Positions 1-5,426 of a stretch of DNA of 6,222 nucleotides are shown here, piece by piece. The DNA comes from Spirochaetaceae bacterium (GTDB taxonomy: Bacteria > Spirochaetota > Spirochaetia > Treponematales > Breznakiellaceae), in the NCBI GenBank assembly GCA_031255655.1, contig JAIRSB010000209.1:1-6222 (forward strand). Direction: 5' to 3'. The translations under genes were made by a program, and so were the position numbers. Within the stretch, counting starts at the first letter, position 1. Every line of letters starts with the position of its first letter. Under the pieces are notes generated by a model that saw only the letters and a program-made list of their open reading frames with translations, did no database searches and was not told where the DNA came from.

Positions 1-30
1 GAAACAAAGAAAAAAAGAATTATGTGCAAA

Positions 31-53
31 GCCGTAACAAAAACAAATACGGC
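31..53. repeat. Small perfect inverted repeat (hairpin), possible terminator
   Basis: GCCGTA at 31-36 pairs perfectly with TACGGC at 48-53 across an 11-base A-rich loop. A second hairpin, GCGT 57-60 with ACGC 66-69, follows directly. On the + strand there is no T-run after the first stem. Read on the minus strand, the stem is followed by TTT and later by a seven-T run at about 11-17, so a weak minus-strand terminator is possible, but no minus-strand gene is evident to use it. Confidence 0.3.
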
Positions 54-142
54 CAGGCGTGTTTTACGCAAGTTACGCTCCATGAAAACTTTATCAGAAA
101 TCGAATGGTTTTACAATAAAATACGATAAAGTTAAATTGGCG

Positions 143-155
143 GCGAGTCACTCGC
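143..155. repeat. Short GC hairpin upstream of lepA
   Basis: GCGAG at 143-147 and CTCGC at 151-155 form a perfect 5-bp stem with a 3-base TCA loop. It lies about 65 bases upstream of the proposed lepA -35 box. It could be part of an upstream terminator or a protein-binding site, but no T-run follows. Function unknown. Confidence 0.25.
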
Positions 156-219
156 AGGCAGACTTCAATCAGTGAAATCCGCGTAATCCGTGGACAGGCA
201 CGCCATCCCAAAGCAACTA

Positions 220-249
220 TTGAAAATATCCGGCAGGCGCGGATATACT
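220..249 (+). promoter_or_regulatory. Sigma70-type promoter of lepA
   Basis: A -35 box TTGAAA (220-225) is separated by 18 bases from a -10 box TATACT (244-249). Each matches the housekeeping consensus at five of six positions. Only seven bases (250-256) separate the -10 box from the lepA ATG. Normal spacing would therefore place the transcription start at or one or two bases before the A of ATG, giving a leaderless or almost leaderless mRNA. The absence of a Shine-Dalgarno sequence before lepA fits this. It is a sequence prediction; the start site is not mapped. Confidence 0.6.
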
Positions 250-256
250 GCTTGAC

Positions 257-2062
257 ATGCCCCCTATCACCCATGTACGAAACTTCTGTATTATCGCGCA
301 CATCGACCACGGCAAATCAACTCTTGCCGACCGCCTAATACAGAAAGTCCACCTCATCGAAGACCGCAACTTTCAAGACCAAATCCTTGATACAATGGAT
401 ATTGAGCGCGAGCGCGGAATAACGATAAAAAGTCAGGCCGTAACCATCCCCTACACCACCTCCGATGGAACGTCTTACGAACTCAATTTTGTTGACACAC
501 CCGGACACGTCGACTTTACATACGAAGTGTCGCGGGCAATCAGCGCCTGCGAAGGCGCGTTGCTCTTAATCGACGCCACGCAGGGCGTTCAGGCGCAAAC
601 TTTGTCGAATATGTATCTGGCAATGGAACACAATCTGGAAATCATTCCGGTTATAAACAAAATAGACATGATTGCCGCCGACATTCCGGCGGTAAAAGCG
701 CAAATCGACAAAGACTTGGGTCTGGATTCGGAAAATGCGCTACAAGTTTCGGCGCGGCGCGGGACGGGTATAGACGCTCTCTTTGAAGCGATTGTCGAGC
801 GTGTGCCGCCGCCGCAGGGGAGCGAAAGCAAGCCTCTTCGCGCCCTGATATTCGATTGCCATTATGATGCCTACCGCGGTGTTATTGTGCACTTGCGCGT
901 GTTTGACGGTGTTGTCAAAAAGGGTATGAAAATACGTTTCATGTCGAATGGCGCGGAATATGATGTCGAAAGTTCCGGTTTGTTCAAAATAACGCTTGCG
1001 GAAACAAACGAGCTGCGGGCGGGTAGCGTGGGCTACATAATTGCCGGAATAAAGATGGTAAACGATGTGCATGTCGGCGATACGGTAACAGAAGCGGCAA
1101 ATCCGTGCGAAACCGCGCTGCCCGGTTTCCGCGAAATTAAGCCTGTCGTGTTTTCGTCAATATATCCTGTTGATTCAAATGACTACGAGGAATTAAAGAC
1201 GAGTATCGAAAAGCTGAAATTGAATGATGCTTCCCTCATTTACGAGAAGGATTCTTCTGCTGCGCTGGGTTTCGGGTTTCGCTGTGGTTTTCTGGGGCTT
1301 CTGCACCTCGAAGTAATACAAGAGCGTCTTGAGCGCGAATTTGGTCAGTCTATCATATTCACCGCGCCTTCGGTGAAATACCGCCTGCATCTGCGCAATT
1401 CCACAGAAGTCATGATTGATAACCCTTCCGATTACCCGGACGAAAATCATATTGTAAGCGCGGAAGAGCCGTATATACGCGCTTCCATAATTACGCCGGC
1501 GGATTTTCTGGGTAACATAATGACGCTCTGCGTGGAAAAGCGCGGTGTGCAGACTAACATGACTTATCTTGATGAAAAACGAGTGGAGTTGATTTATGAT
1601 ATGCCGCTGGCGGAGGTTCTGTTTGACTTTTATGATCGTCTAAAAAGTGTAAGCCGCGGCTACGCCTCGTTCGATTACGATATTACTGGCTACAAAGAAA
1701 CCCAACTGGTAAAACTTGACATACTGCTGAACGGAAAGGCTGTTGATGCGCTTTCCCAGCTTGTATACAAAGAGAATGCCTACGAGCGGGCGCGTAAGGT
1801 CTGCGAACGTTTGTGTGGAGAAATCCCGCGTCAGCAGTTCAAAATACCTGTGCAAGGTGCGATAGGTAGTCAAATAATCGCAAGAGAGACTATCAATGCG
1901 CTGCGTAAGGACGTTCTTGCGAAATGCTACGGTGGTGATGTTACGCGCAAGCGCAAGTTGCTTGAAAAGCAGAAAGAGGGCAAAAAGCGCATGAAAATGA
2001 TAGGCGATGTTGAACTGCCTCAAAGCGCATTTTTAGCGGTGCTAAAAACGAAGGACGAATAA
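257..2062 (+). CDS. lepA: Elongation factor 4 (LepA), ribosome-associated translational GTPase
   Basis: This is a 601-residue translational GTPase that acts on the ribosome; LepA/EF4 is linked to back-translocation and to ribosome biogenesis or initiation. All G motifs are present: P-loop AHIDHGKS (14-21), RGIT (53-56), DTPGH (80-84), NKID (134-137) and SAR (165-167). The LepA-typical GFGFRCGFLGLLH (338-350) and the lysine/arginine-rich C-terminal tail beginning YGGD (558-561) show it is LepA and not EF-G or TypA. Length and colinearity match the ~600-residue family from end to end, so it looks intact. The ATG start is forced: an in-frame TGA lies at 221-223 and no ATG, GTG or TTG falls between it and 257. 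There is no Shine-Dalgarno sequence, and the promoter sits directly upstream. The gene stands alone and converges on the lipoprotein gene at 2115-3479. Confidence 0.98.
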   Translation: MPPITHVRNFCIIAHIDHGKSTLADRLIQKVHLIEDRNFQDQILDTMDIERERGITIKSQAVTIPYTTSDGTSYELNFVDTPGHVDFTYEVSRAISACEGALLLIDATQGVQAQTLSNMYLAMEHNLEIIPVINKIDMIAADIPAVKAQIDKDLGLDSENALQVSARRGTGIDALFEAIVERVPPPQGSESKPLRALIFDCHYDAYRGVIVHLRVFDGVVKKGMKIRFMSNGAEYDVESSGLFKITLAETNELRAGSVGYIIAGIKMVNDVHVGDTVTEAANPCETALPGFREIKPVVFSSIYPVDSNDYEELKTSIEKLKLNDASLIYEKDSSAALGFGFRCGFLGLLHLEVIQERLEREFGQSIIFTAPSVKYRLHLRNSTEVMIDNPSDYPDENHIVSAEEPYIRASIITPADFLGNIMTLCVEKRGVQTNMTYLDEKRVELIYDMPLAEVLFDFYDRLKSVSRGYASFDYDITGYKETQLVKLDILLNGKAVDALSQLVYKENAYERARKVCERLCGEIPRQQFKIPVQGAIGSQIIARETINALRKDVLAKCYGGDVTRKRKLLEKQKEGKKRMKMIGDVELPQSAFLAVLKTKDE

Positions 2063-2082
2063 ATACCCCCCACCCCCACGCG

Positions 2083-2122
2083 CTGATTGACGGAGCGTTT
2101 GGCCGCCTGCATGGTTAATCAG
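2083..2122. terminator. Stem-loop between convergent genes, possible bidirectional terminator
   Basis: CTGATTGAC (2083-2091) pairs with GTTAATCAG (2114-2122) over 9 bp including one G-T wobble, across a 22-base loop that may fold further (GCG 2095-2097 with CGC 2104-2106). It lies in the 52-base gap between lepA and the minus-strand lipoprotein gene, and its right arm covers that gene's stop codon. No clear T-run follows on either strand, so a classical intrinsic terminator is not established. Confidence 0.3.
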
Positions 2123-3479
2123 CCTGATAAAAATAGATGATGACAGGGGATGAATCGCGGGAAATGACGCGGTTGTTATCGATGTTTGAATCTGGAATAT
2201 ATTCAAGGCTTAGTCCGCCCAGTTCGTTACCCGAATCTATCTTATAAAAAAAGTTTACCGGTATATCCTGCCCGTTTATCGATTTGAACTTGAATGTAAT
2301 CGCGCCGTCATACTGGGCGGAAAGGTTTTCCGCAAGGAACAACCGCATCTCTATCTTGCCACGTCCAAGCGCGGCGGAAGGTATTACAGCAGGAATAAGC
2401 CGCTCCAATCCCTCCCACAGAAAGTCCCGTTCCTCGCTCAAATACAGACGACCATAACTTACGCTAGAAAAAACAGGTCCTTCTATATAAACATCGTGAA
2501 ATAAAGCCGCCCGCCGCGTCTCTTCTTGCAGTATTATGTCATCAAGCGGCGCCGGTATGTTCACGAATACTACCGTCCGGCGGAGGTTACCCTGCCTGCC
2601 GCCTTCCTCAAACTGCACGGCAAGTCTTGTGGGAGAACGCAGACTCATCGACAGTGGAGCGCCGTCAAAGCGCCACGAATCGCCTCCTTCGGAACGTATA
2701 GAACTGTACGAAAATGAAATATCCATATTCGGCAGGAAAATATTGGCTACTCCGGTGTCTTCACCGGGCGAAAATCCCCAATGTTTGGAAAAGGCTTCTA
2801 TATCTATGTTCCCGGTTTCAAGCATGTCGCCGTAAATTTCGGCCACCCAGATTTTAGACAGCACGTTTTCAAGATGGGGATCGCGCGCCTCCTCCGCCGC
2901 AGCCGGCGCGGAATTGAGCGGGCCTGACGTGTGGTCAAAAAGCTTAAGACGGTACGAAAAGCAGTATCCGCTTGAGCCGTCCTCCGTAAGCACTTTAAAC
3001 CATTCGCCGGGCAGCGGATCGCCTGTCGCGCTTATAGCAGGCACGCCTTCCACGGGTTTTATGATTTTGATGACCTCTCCGGCCCGCAGTCTGTACACTC
3101 GCCGCGCCCCGTTATCAGGCGCATCCCGTATCGGCAGACCGTCCTGCAAGGTTTCGGCGTAAACCAGCGCGTACTCCGCAAACTCGCTTGCCCGCTTCTC
3201 GGCGGCTCGTTTGCTCCCCACCAGCTCTAATTTTGACAACGGGATTTCGATTTTCTTGTTTTTATCGCCAGCTTTCCTGTATTTGCGGGGAATTCCGACT
3301 ACCCAGACTTTTTCGATGTTGGATTTGACGTAAACCCGCAGCACAGTGCCGGAAGGTATCTCCTCATCCTCCACCGCCCAAAGCAGAACGCCCCAACCCG
3401 GCCTTCTGGCACAAGAGAGGCACATCAGAGTCACTAAAATAATTAAAAGTGATGGGAAATAGGATAGTTTACCCTGCAC
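2115..3479 (-). CDS. Secreted lipoprotein with bacterial SH3-type domain (treponeme-like)
   Basis: A 454-residue exported protein. The N-terminus has a short basic start, a hydrophobic stretch (about 8-21) and a cysteine at 23 preceded by MCLS, which fits the relaxed spirochaetal lipobox, so it is probably lipid-anchored in the envelope. Residues about 103-182 resemble a bacterial SH3 (SH3_3-like) module: LQDGLPIRDAP, YRLRAGEVIKI, GEWFKVL and a closing GYCFSYRLKLF. The preceding segment, about 28-88, is beta-rich and may be a second SH3-like fold. Residues about 200-454 look like a beta-rich domain I do not recognise. Such SH3 modules often bind peptidoglycan or peptides, but the ligand here is unknown. 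The start is GTG, because an in-frame TGA lies five codons upstream; no Shine-Dalgarno sequence is visible. The gene is monocistronic, convergent with lepA and divergent from the sigma operon. Lipidation is inferred; residue C20 is a poorer candidate. Confidence 0.85.
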   Translation of the reverse strand: MQGKLSYFPSLLIILVTLMCLSCARRPGWGVLLWAVEDEEIPSGTVLRVYVKSNIEKVWVVGIPRKYRKAGDKNKKIEIPLSKLELVGSKRAAEKRASEFAEYALVYAETLQDGLPIRDAPDNGARRVYRLRAGEVIKIIKPVEGVPAISATGDPLPGEWFKVLTEDGSSGYCFSYRLKLFDHTSGPLNSAPAAAEEARDPHLENVLSKIWVAEIYGDMLETGNIDIEAFSKHWGFSPGEDTGVANIFLPNMDISFSYSSIRSEGGDSWRFDGAPLSMSLRSPTRLAVQFEEGGRQGNLRRTVVFVNIPAPLDDIILQEETRRAALFHDVYIEGPVFSSVSYGRLYLSEERDFLWEGLERLIPAVIPSAALGRGKIEMRLFLAENLSAQYDGAITFKFKSINGQDIPVNFFYKIDSGNELGGLSLEYIPDSNIDNNRVISRDSSPVIIYFYQAD

Positions 3480-3620
3480 AAGGCTACTGTATCACAAAGA
3501 GGCAAAAATGGGCTAGAGCGCGCCGCCGTTTTTTAAGGGCGTGTTGAGCCAAAGATAGTATTGACGCAAATCACGGGGCTTTTTAATTTGTAACAATACG
3601 ATGTACTATTTGTTGTAAGT
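3480..3620. promoter_or_regulatory. Divergent control region between lipoprotein and sigma-factor genes
   Basis: This 141-base region must carry the promoters for both flanking genes. For the sigma operon, TTGACG (3561-3566) could be a -35 box with TTTAAT (3582-3587) as -10, but the 15-base spacing is short; TACTAT (3604-3609) is another weak -10. A TGTAAC (3589-3594) resembles the -35 element of some ECF-dependent promoters, which would fit autoregulation, but no convincing ECF -10 follows. On the minus strand TACAGT (preceded by TG one base upstream, about 3486-3494) ends six bases before the lipoprotein GTG, with no good -35. None of these assignments is strong. Confidence 0.35.
3592..3614. 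repeat. Imperfect inverted repeat just before the sigma-factor start
   Basis: AACAATA (3592-3598) and TATTTGTT (3607-3614) are inverted copies differing by one inserted base, with an 8-base spacer. The arms end six bases before the ATG at 3621. Position suggests an operator, or a structure at the 5' end of the message, but the repeat is AT-rich and short enough to be chance. Confidence 0.3.
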
Positions 3621-4157
3621 ATGGGAATGGGTAACGAGATAACAGAAGCGGAATTCCGCAAACTGTATGAGACAGTGTTTCCCATCCTTTTCAGAGTGGC
3701 TTTCCGAATAGCCGTTAATGAAGAGGCTGCGGAAGATTTGTGTCAGGAAGCGTTTTTTAGGCTTCATGAAAAGAAAATGGCCTTCCCTTCGCCTGACGAC
3801 GCAAAGTATTGGCTTATACGTGTGGTAAAAAATGCCTCGCTGAATTACGCCAAGCGTAAGGACCGTGAACGCAAGGTTTACCAGAAAGTTTTTCGCGAGG
3901 AACAAAGAGTAGATGAAAGCGGCGAAGATATTCTTATCAAACGGGAGGCGCGGACGGAAGTAAAACAAGCTCTGTTAAAGCTGCCGGAAAATCTGCGCTC
4001 CGTACTAATTCTTAAAGAATATGCCGAATTAAACTATAAAGAGATAGGGAAAACACTCGGCATAACCGAAGGTAATGTTAAAGTAAGAGTCTTTCGCGCT
4101 AGAGAACGTCTGAGCGCGATTTTAGCGAAAGAGGGTATGGAAAATGTGTCCCGATAA
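3621..4157 (+). CDS. ECF-type RNA polymerase sigma factor (sigma-70 family, RpoE-like)
   Basis: A 178-residue group 4 sigma factor that would direct RNA polymerase to a stress or envelope regulon. Region 2 spans about 12-80, with the core-binding segment AAEDLCQEAFFRLHEK (36-51) and the helix around YWLIRVVKNASLNYAKRK (63-80) for -10 recognition. Region 4 spans about 110-170, with a helix-turn-helix at 139-161 (YKEIGKTLGITEGNVKVR then VFRAR) for -35 binding. There is no region 1 or 3, and the length is typical of ECF factors. ATG 3621 is used here; ATG 3627 (Met3) is an equally plausible start because neither has a Shine-Dalgarno sequence. The 3' end overlaps the anti-sigma gene by 14 bases, which indicates coupled expression of the pair. 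Its target genes cannot be read from this window. Confidence 0.93.
   Translation: MGMGNEITEAEFRKLYETVFPILFRVAFRIAVNEEAAEDLCQEAFFRLHEKKMAFPSPDDAKYWLIRVVKNASLNYAKRKDRERKVYQKVFREEQRVDESGEDILIKREARTEVKQALLKLPENLRSVLILKEYAELNYKEIGKTLGITEGNVKVRVFRARERLSAILAKEGMENVSR
4131..4135 (+). promoter_or_regulatory. Ribosome binding site of the anti-sigma gene
   Basis: GAGGG lies inside the end of the sigma-factor gene, eight bases before ATG 4144. It fixes the anti-sigma start and supports translation re-initiation from the overlapping upstream gene. Confidence 0.7.
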
Positions 4158-4725
4158 ACAGTTTCTTTCAATTTATTTTGACAGCGAGCTTCCATCTCCA
4201 TGGAAAGAGCGGATGGAGCGGCATATTGAAAATTGTCCCCAATGCGGCAAATTGCTTGAGCTTTACAAAAAGACATCCAGCTTCCTGAAAGATGACGCCG
4301 AAAACGCTATGGAGGCGGCGAAATCCCGCGTGTTTGAAAAGGCCGCTCCCGGCTGGCGAGCGTATTCGCTGTATCAGTCGCGGCTGCTCCGCATACCGAA
4401 GCGTGTCGCCGCCGCCGCAATTGCCGCGGCGGCTCTCATCTTTGTAATGCTTTTTATCACGCCGTCCAAAATCAGCGAAAATGAAATCCCGGAACTCAGC
4501 GGCGCGGTAGAAAACGCCGACGGCATTGTTGTTTCCAGCGATTATGAACTCGCCATTCCTGAAATCACCTCCACTTTGGATATGAGCGAAGTGCTGCGCT
4601 ATCTGGAAAACGACGGTTCCTCCAACATCGTAATCATAAAACTACCGGAACGTAAAAAATTCGCACGCTACGGTGAACCAGCTTTTATAAACGCCGCGGA
4701 CTATCGGAGGAGACCTATAAATTGA
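4144..4725 (+). CDS. Membrane anti-sigma factor with zinc-binding HC2 domain
   Basis: A 193-residue single-pass membrane protein expected to bind and silence the ECF sigma factor encoded just upstream. The cytoplasmic N-terminus has the zinc-finger anti-sigma signature H27-x3-C31-x2-C34 (HIENCPQC) with a further candidate ligand, C2, preceding the usual acidic loop (YFDSELPSPW, 11-20). A hydrophobic alanine-rich helix follows at about 88-106, flanked by KR on the inner side. Residues 107-193 should therefore be periplasmic and do not match a domain I know; they would be the sensory part or the site of regulated proteolysis. The start ATG 4144 has a GAGGG eight bases upstream and overlaps the sigma gene by 14 bases. 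The end overlaps the next gene in the sequence TTGA. Role assignment comes from motif, topology and operon position; the inducing signal is unknown. Confidence 0.88.
   Translation: MCPDKQFLSIYFDSELPSPWKERMERHIENCPQCGKLLELYKKTSSFLKDDAENAMEAAKSRVFEKAAPGWRAYSLYQSRLLRIPKRVAAAAIAAAALIFVMLFITPSKISENEIPELSGAVENADGIVVSSDYELAIPEITSTLDMSEVLRYLENDGSSNIVIIKLPERKKFARYGEPAFINAADYRRRPIN
4706..4712 (+). promoter_or_regulatory. Strong ribosome binding site that fixes a TTG start
   Basis: GGAGGAG sits nine bases before TTG 4722 and within the last codons of the anti-sigma gene. It is the strongest Shine-Dalgarno sequence in the window and is the main support for the non-ATG start of the next gene. Confidence 0.75.
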
Positions 4726-5288
4726 CAGCAGCGCCGTACAGAATTAAATACGCTTTCCGCTTACTTCCGTTATCGCTTATGTTGTTTTTTTGTGCGCGGA
4801 TTTCCGTAAACGCGCAAGACATGCCGCCCCCGCCGCGACCCGGTCCCGGGGCAAATTTTTCACATTCAATGCGCGACCGCGCCATAGTGCTGCACATGGT
4901 AACCCGCGTCCTTGAAAAGGGCGACTCGGAGGCGTGGAACTCCGATACTTATAAGGTTACAGTGCCCGGCCGTCCTGTCGGGCTGAAAATAGTGGGGGAA
5001 AACATAGCCGTTTCGGTGCAATTCACGCCTTATCCGAGCCATAACAGACGAGGGATTAACAAACGAGGAATTCTTGTGGCACAGGGAGAGATATTTACGG
5101 AAATGCCGGACGGCAGCGTGCAATGCAGGACGATGCTGCGAACCGTGCCTCTGGAGTACGGTGAACAGGTTTTTTTCTTCCCTCTCGGCCCCGGCGAATC
5201 TGACGATGAGGCCTATATCGAAATACAAATCGAAATGGAGCGTTACAATAGTGTTCCGGTAACTGAACCTTTAGCCCCAGGAAAATAG
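4722..5288 (+). CDS. Secreted protein of unknown function, third gene of the sigma operon
   Basis: A 188-residue protein I cannot assign to a named family. It begins with a signal peptide: basic residues (R7, K9, R13), a hydrophobic core (14-25) and a likely signal peptidase I site after VNA (29-31). The mature protein opens with a proline-rich run (34-42). The rest (about 52-175) alternates hydrophobic residues as in a beta-sandwich, with segments such as VTVPGRPVGLKI (79-90) and EYGEQVFFFPLGPGE near the C-terminus. No catalytic motif, metal site, lipobox or further membrane segment is evident. The start is TTG, supported by GGAGGAG at nine bases and a 4-base overlap with the anti-sigma stop. 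Tight coupling suggests it works with the sigma/anti-sigma pair at the periplasmic side, for example as a co-sensor, a modulator of the anti-sigma factor or an effector. That role is inferred from position only. Confidence 0.8.
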   Translation: MTAAPYRIKYAFRLLPLSLMLFFCARISVNAQDMPPPPRPGPGANFSHSMRDRAIVLHMVTRVLEKGDSEAWNSDTYKVTVPGRPVGLKIVGENIAVSVQFTPYPSHNRRGINKRGILVAQGEIFTEMPDGSVQCRTMLRTVPLEYGEQVFFFPLGPGESDDEAYIEIQIEMERYNSVPVTEPLAPGK

Positions 5289-5313
5289 CGGCGCGAGCCG
5301 AGGCATATATTAA

Positions 5314-5346
5314 CGGCGGCCTTTCAAGCCGCGTCCGTTTTACGGA
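5314..5346 (+). terminator. Two adjacent hairpins after the sigma operon, probable weak terminator
   Basis: GCGGC (5316-5320) pairs with GCCGC (5328-5332) over a 7-base loop; CG/AT pairs can extend the stem with one bulge. It is followed within five bases by TTTT (5338-5341). A second small hairpin, TCCG 5334-5337 with CGGA 5343-5346, has those T residues in its loop. The location 26 bases beyond the third operon gene fits termination, but the T-run is only four long, so read-through into the downstream gene is possible. Confidence 0.4.
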
Positions 5347-5418
5347 TTGGACTCTAAATTCACCCGCCGGAAAAGTCTTTTTTGTACAGAAAGCATTCGG
5401 ATATGACGATAAGATAAT

Positions 5419-5422
5419 GAGG
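5419..5422 (+). promoter_or_regulatory. Ribosome binding site before the DUF2259-like gene
   Basis: GAGG lies four bases before ATG 5427 and 13 bases before ATG 5436. The first spacing is short and the second long, so the motif favours 5427 only slightly. Confidence 0.4.
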
Positions 5423-5426
5423 TTTT

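Larger units (their letters stand above)
1..256. other. Region upstream of lepA with no convincing gene
   Basis: No tRNA, rRNA or recognisable small RNA is visible. On the + strand one frame is open from the window edge to a TAA at 127-129. It could be the last 42 codons of an upstream gene or a 35-codon ORF from ATG 22, but the other two + frames are also open for part of the way (to about 37 and 119), so I cannot choose between them. The stretch carries several short perfect hairpins (31-53, 57-69, 143-155), which suggests untranslated sequence. The long minus-strand open frame here runs into the start of lepA and looks like a shadow. Confidence 0.5.
5289..5426 (+). other. Intergenic segment with a protein-like open frame lacking a start
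   Basis: Between the sigma operon and the next gene, the frame beginning at 5267 stays open to a TAG at 5594-5596. In its intergenic part it reads like genuine protein (for example ARAEAYINGGLSSR, then FTDWTLNSPAGKVFFVQK, then AFGYDDKIMRFYVHNG). It has no ATG, GTG or TTG with a ribosome binding site at its left end, and its right part lies inside the next gene in another frame. It may be a decayed gene fragment, a frameshifted tail, or chance. Confidence 0.3.

Noticed and set aside
20..310. Minus-strand open frame of 96 codons over the lepA start
   Set aside because: It overlaps the conserved P-loop region of lepA, has no recognisable family or ribosome binding site, and its wording is not protein-like. 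It is a shadow.
589..2023. Several minus-strand open frames inside lepA
   Set aside because: All lie opposite an intact, highly conserved gene and have no family resemblance.
2066..2077. C6-A-C5 tract as a phase-variation or quadruplex element
   Set aside because: It lies after lepA and beyond the lipoprotein stop codon, not in a promoter or reading frame, and has only two G-runs on the minus strand.
2526..3162. Plus-strand open frames opposite the lipoprotein gene
   Set aside because: Low-complexity, serine- and arginine-rich shadow translations of a well-supported minus-strand gene.
3506..3538. GC-rich stretch followed by six T residues as a terminator
   Set aside because: No stable stem can be drawn next to the T-run, and no + strand gene ends upstream of it.
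3606..3968. Minus-strand open frame of 120 codons opposite the sigma factor
   Set aside because: The + strand encodes clear sigma regions 2 and 4 here; the opposite frame has no support.
4866..5228. Minus-strand open frame of 120 codons opposite the third operon gene
   Set aside because: The + strand frame has a signal peptide, a strong ribosome binding site and operon overlap; the opposite frame has none of these.
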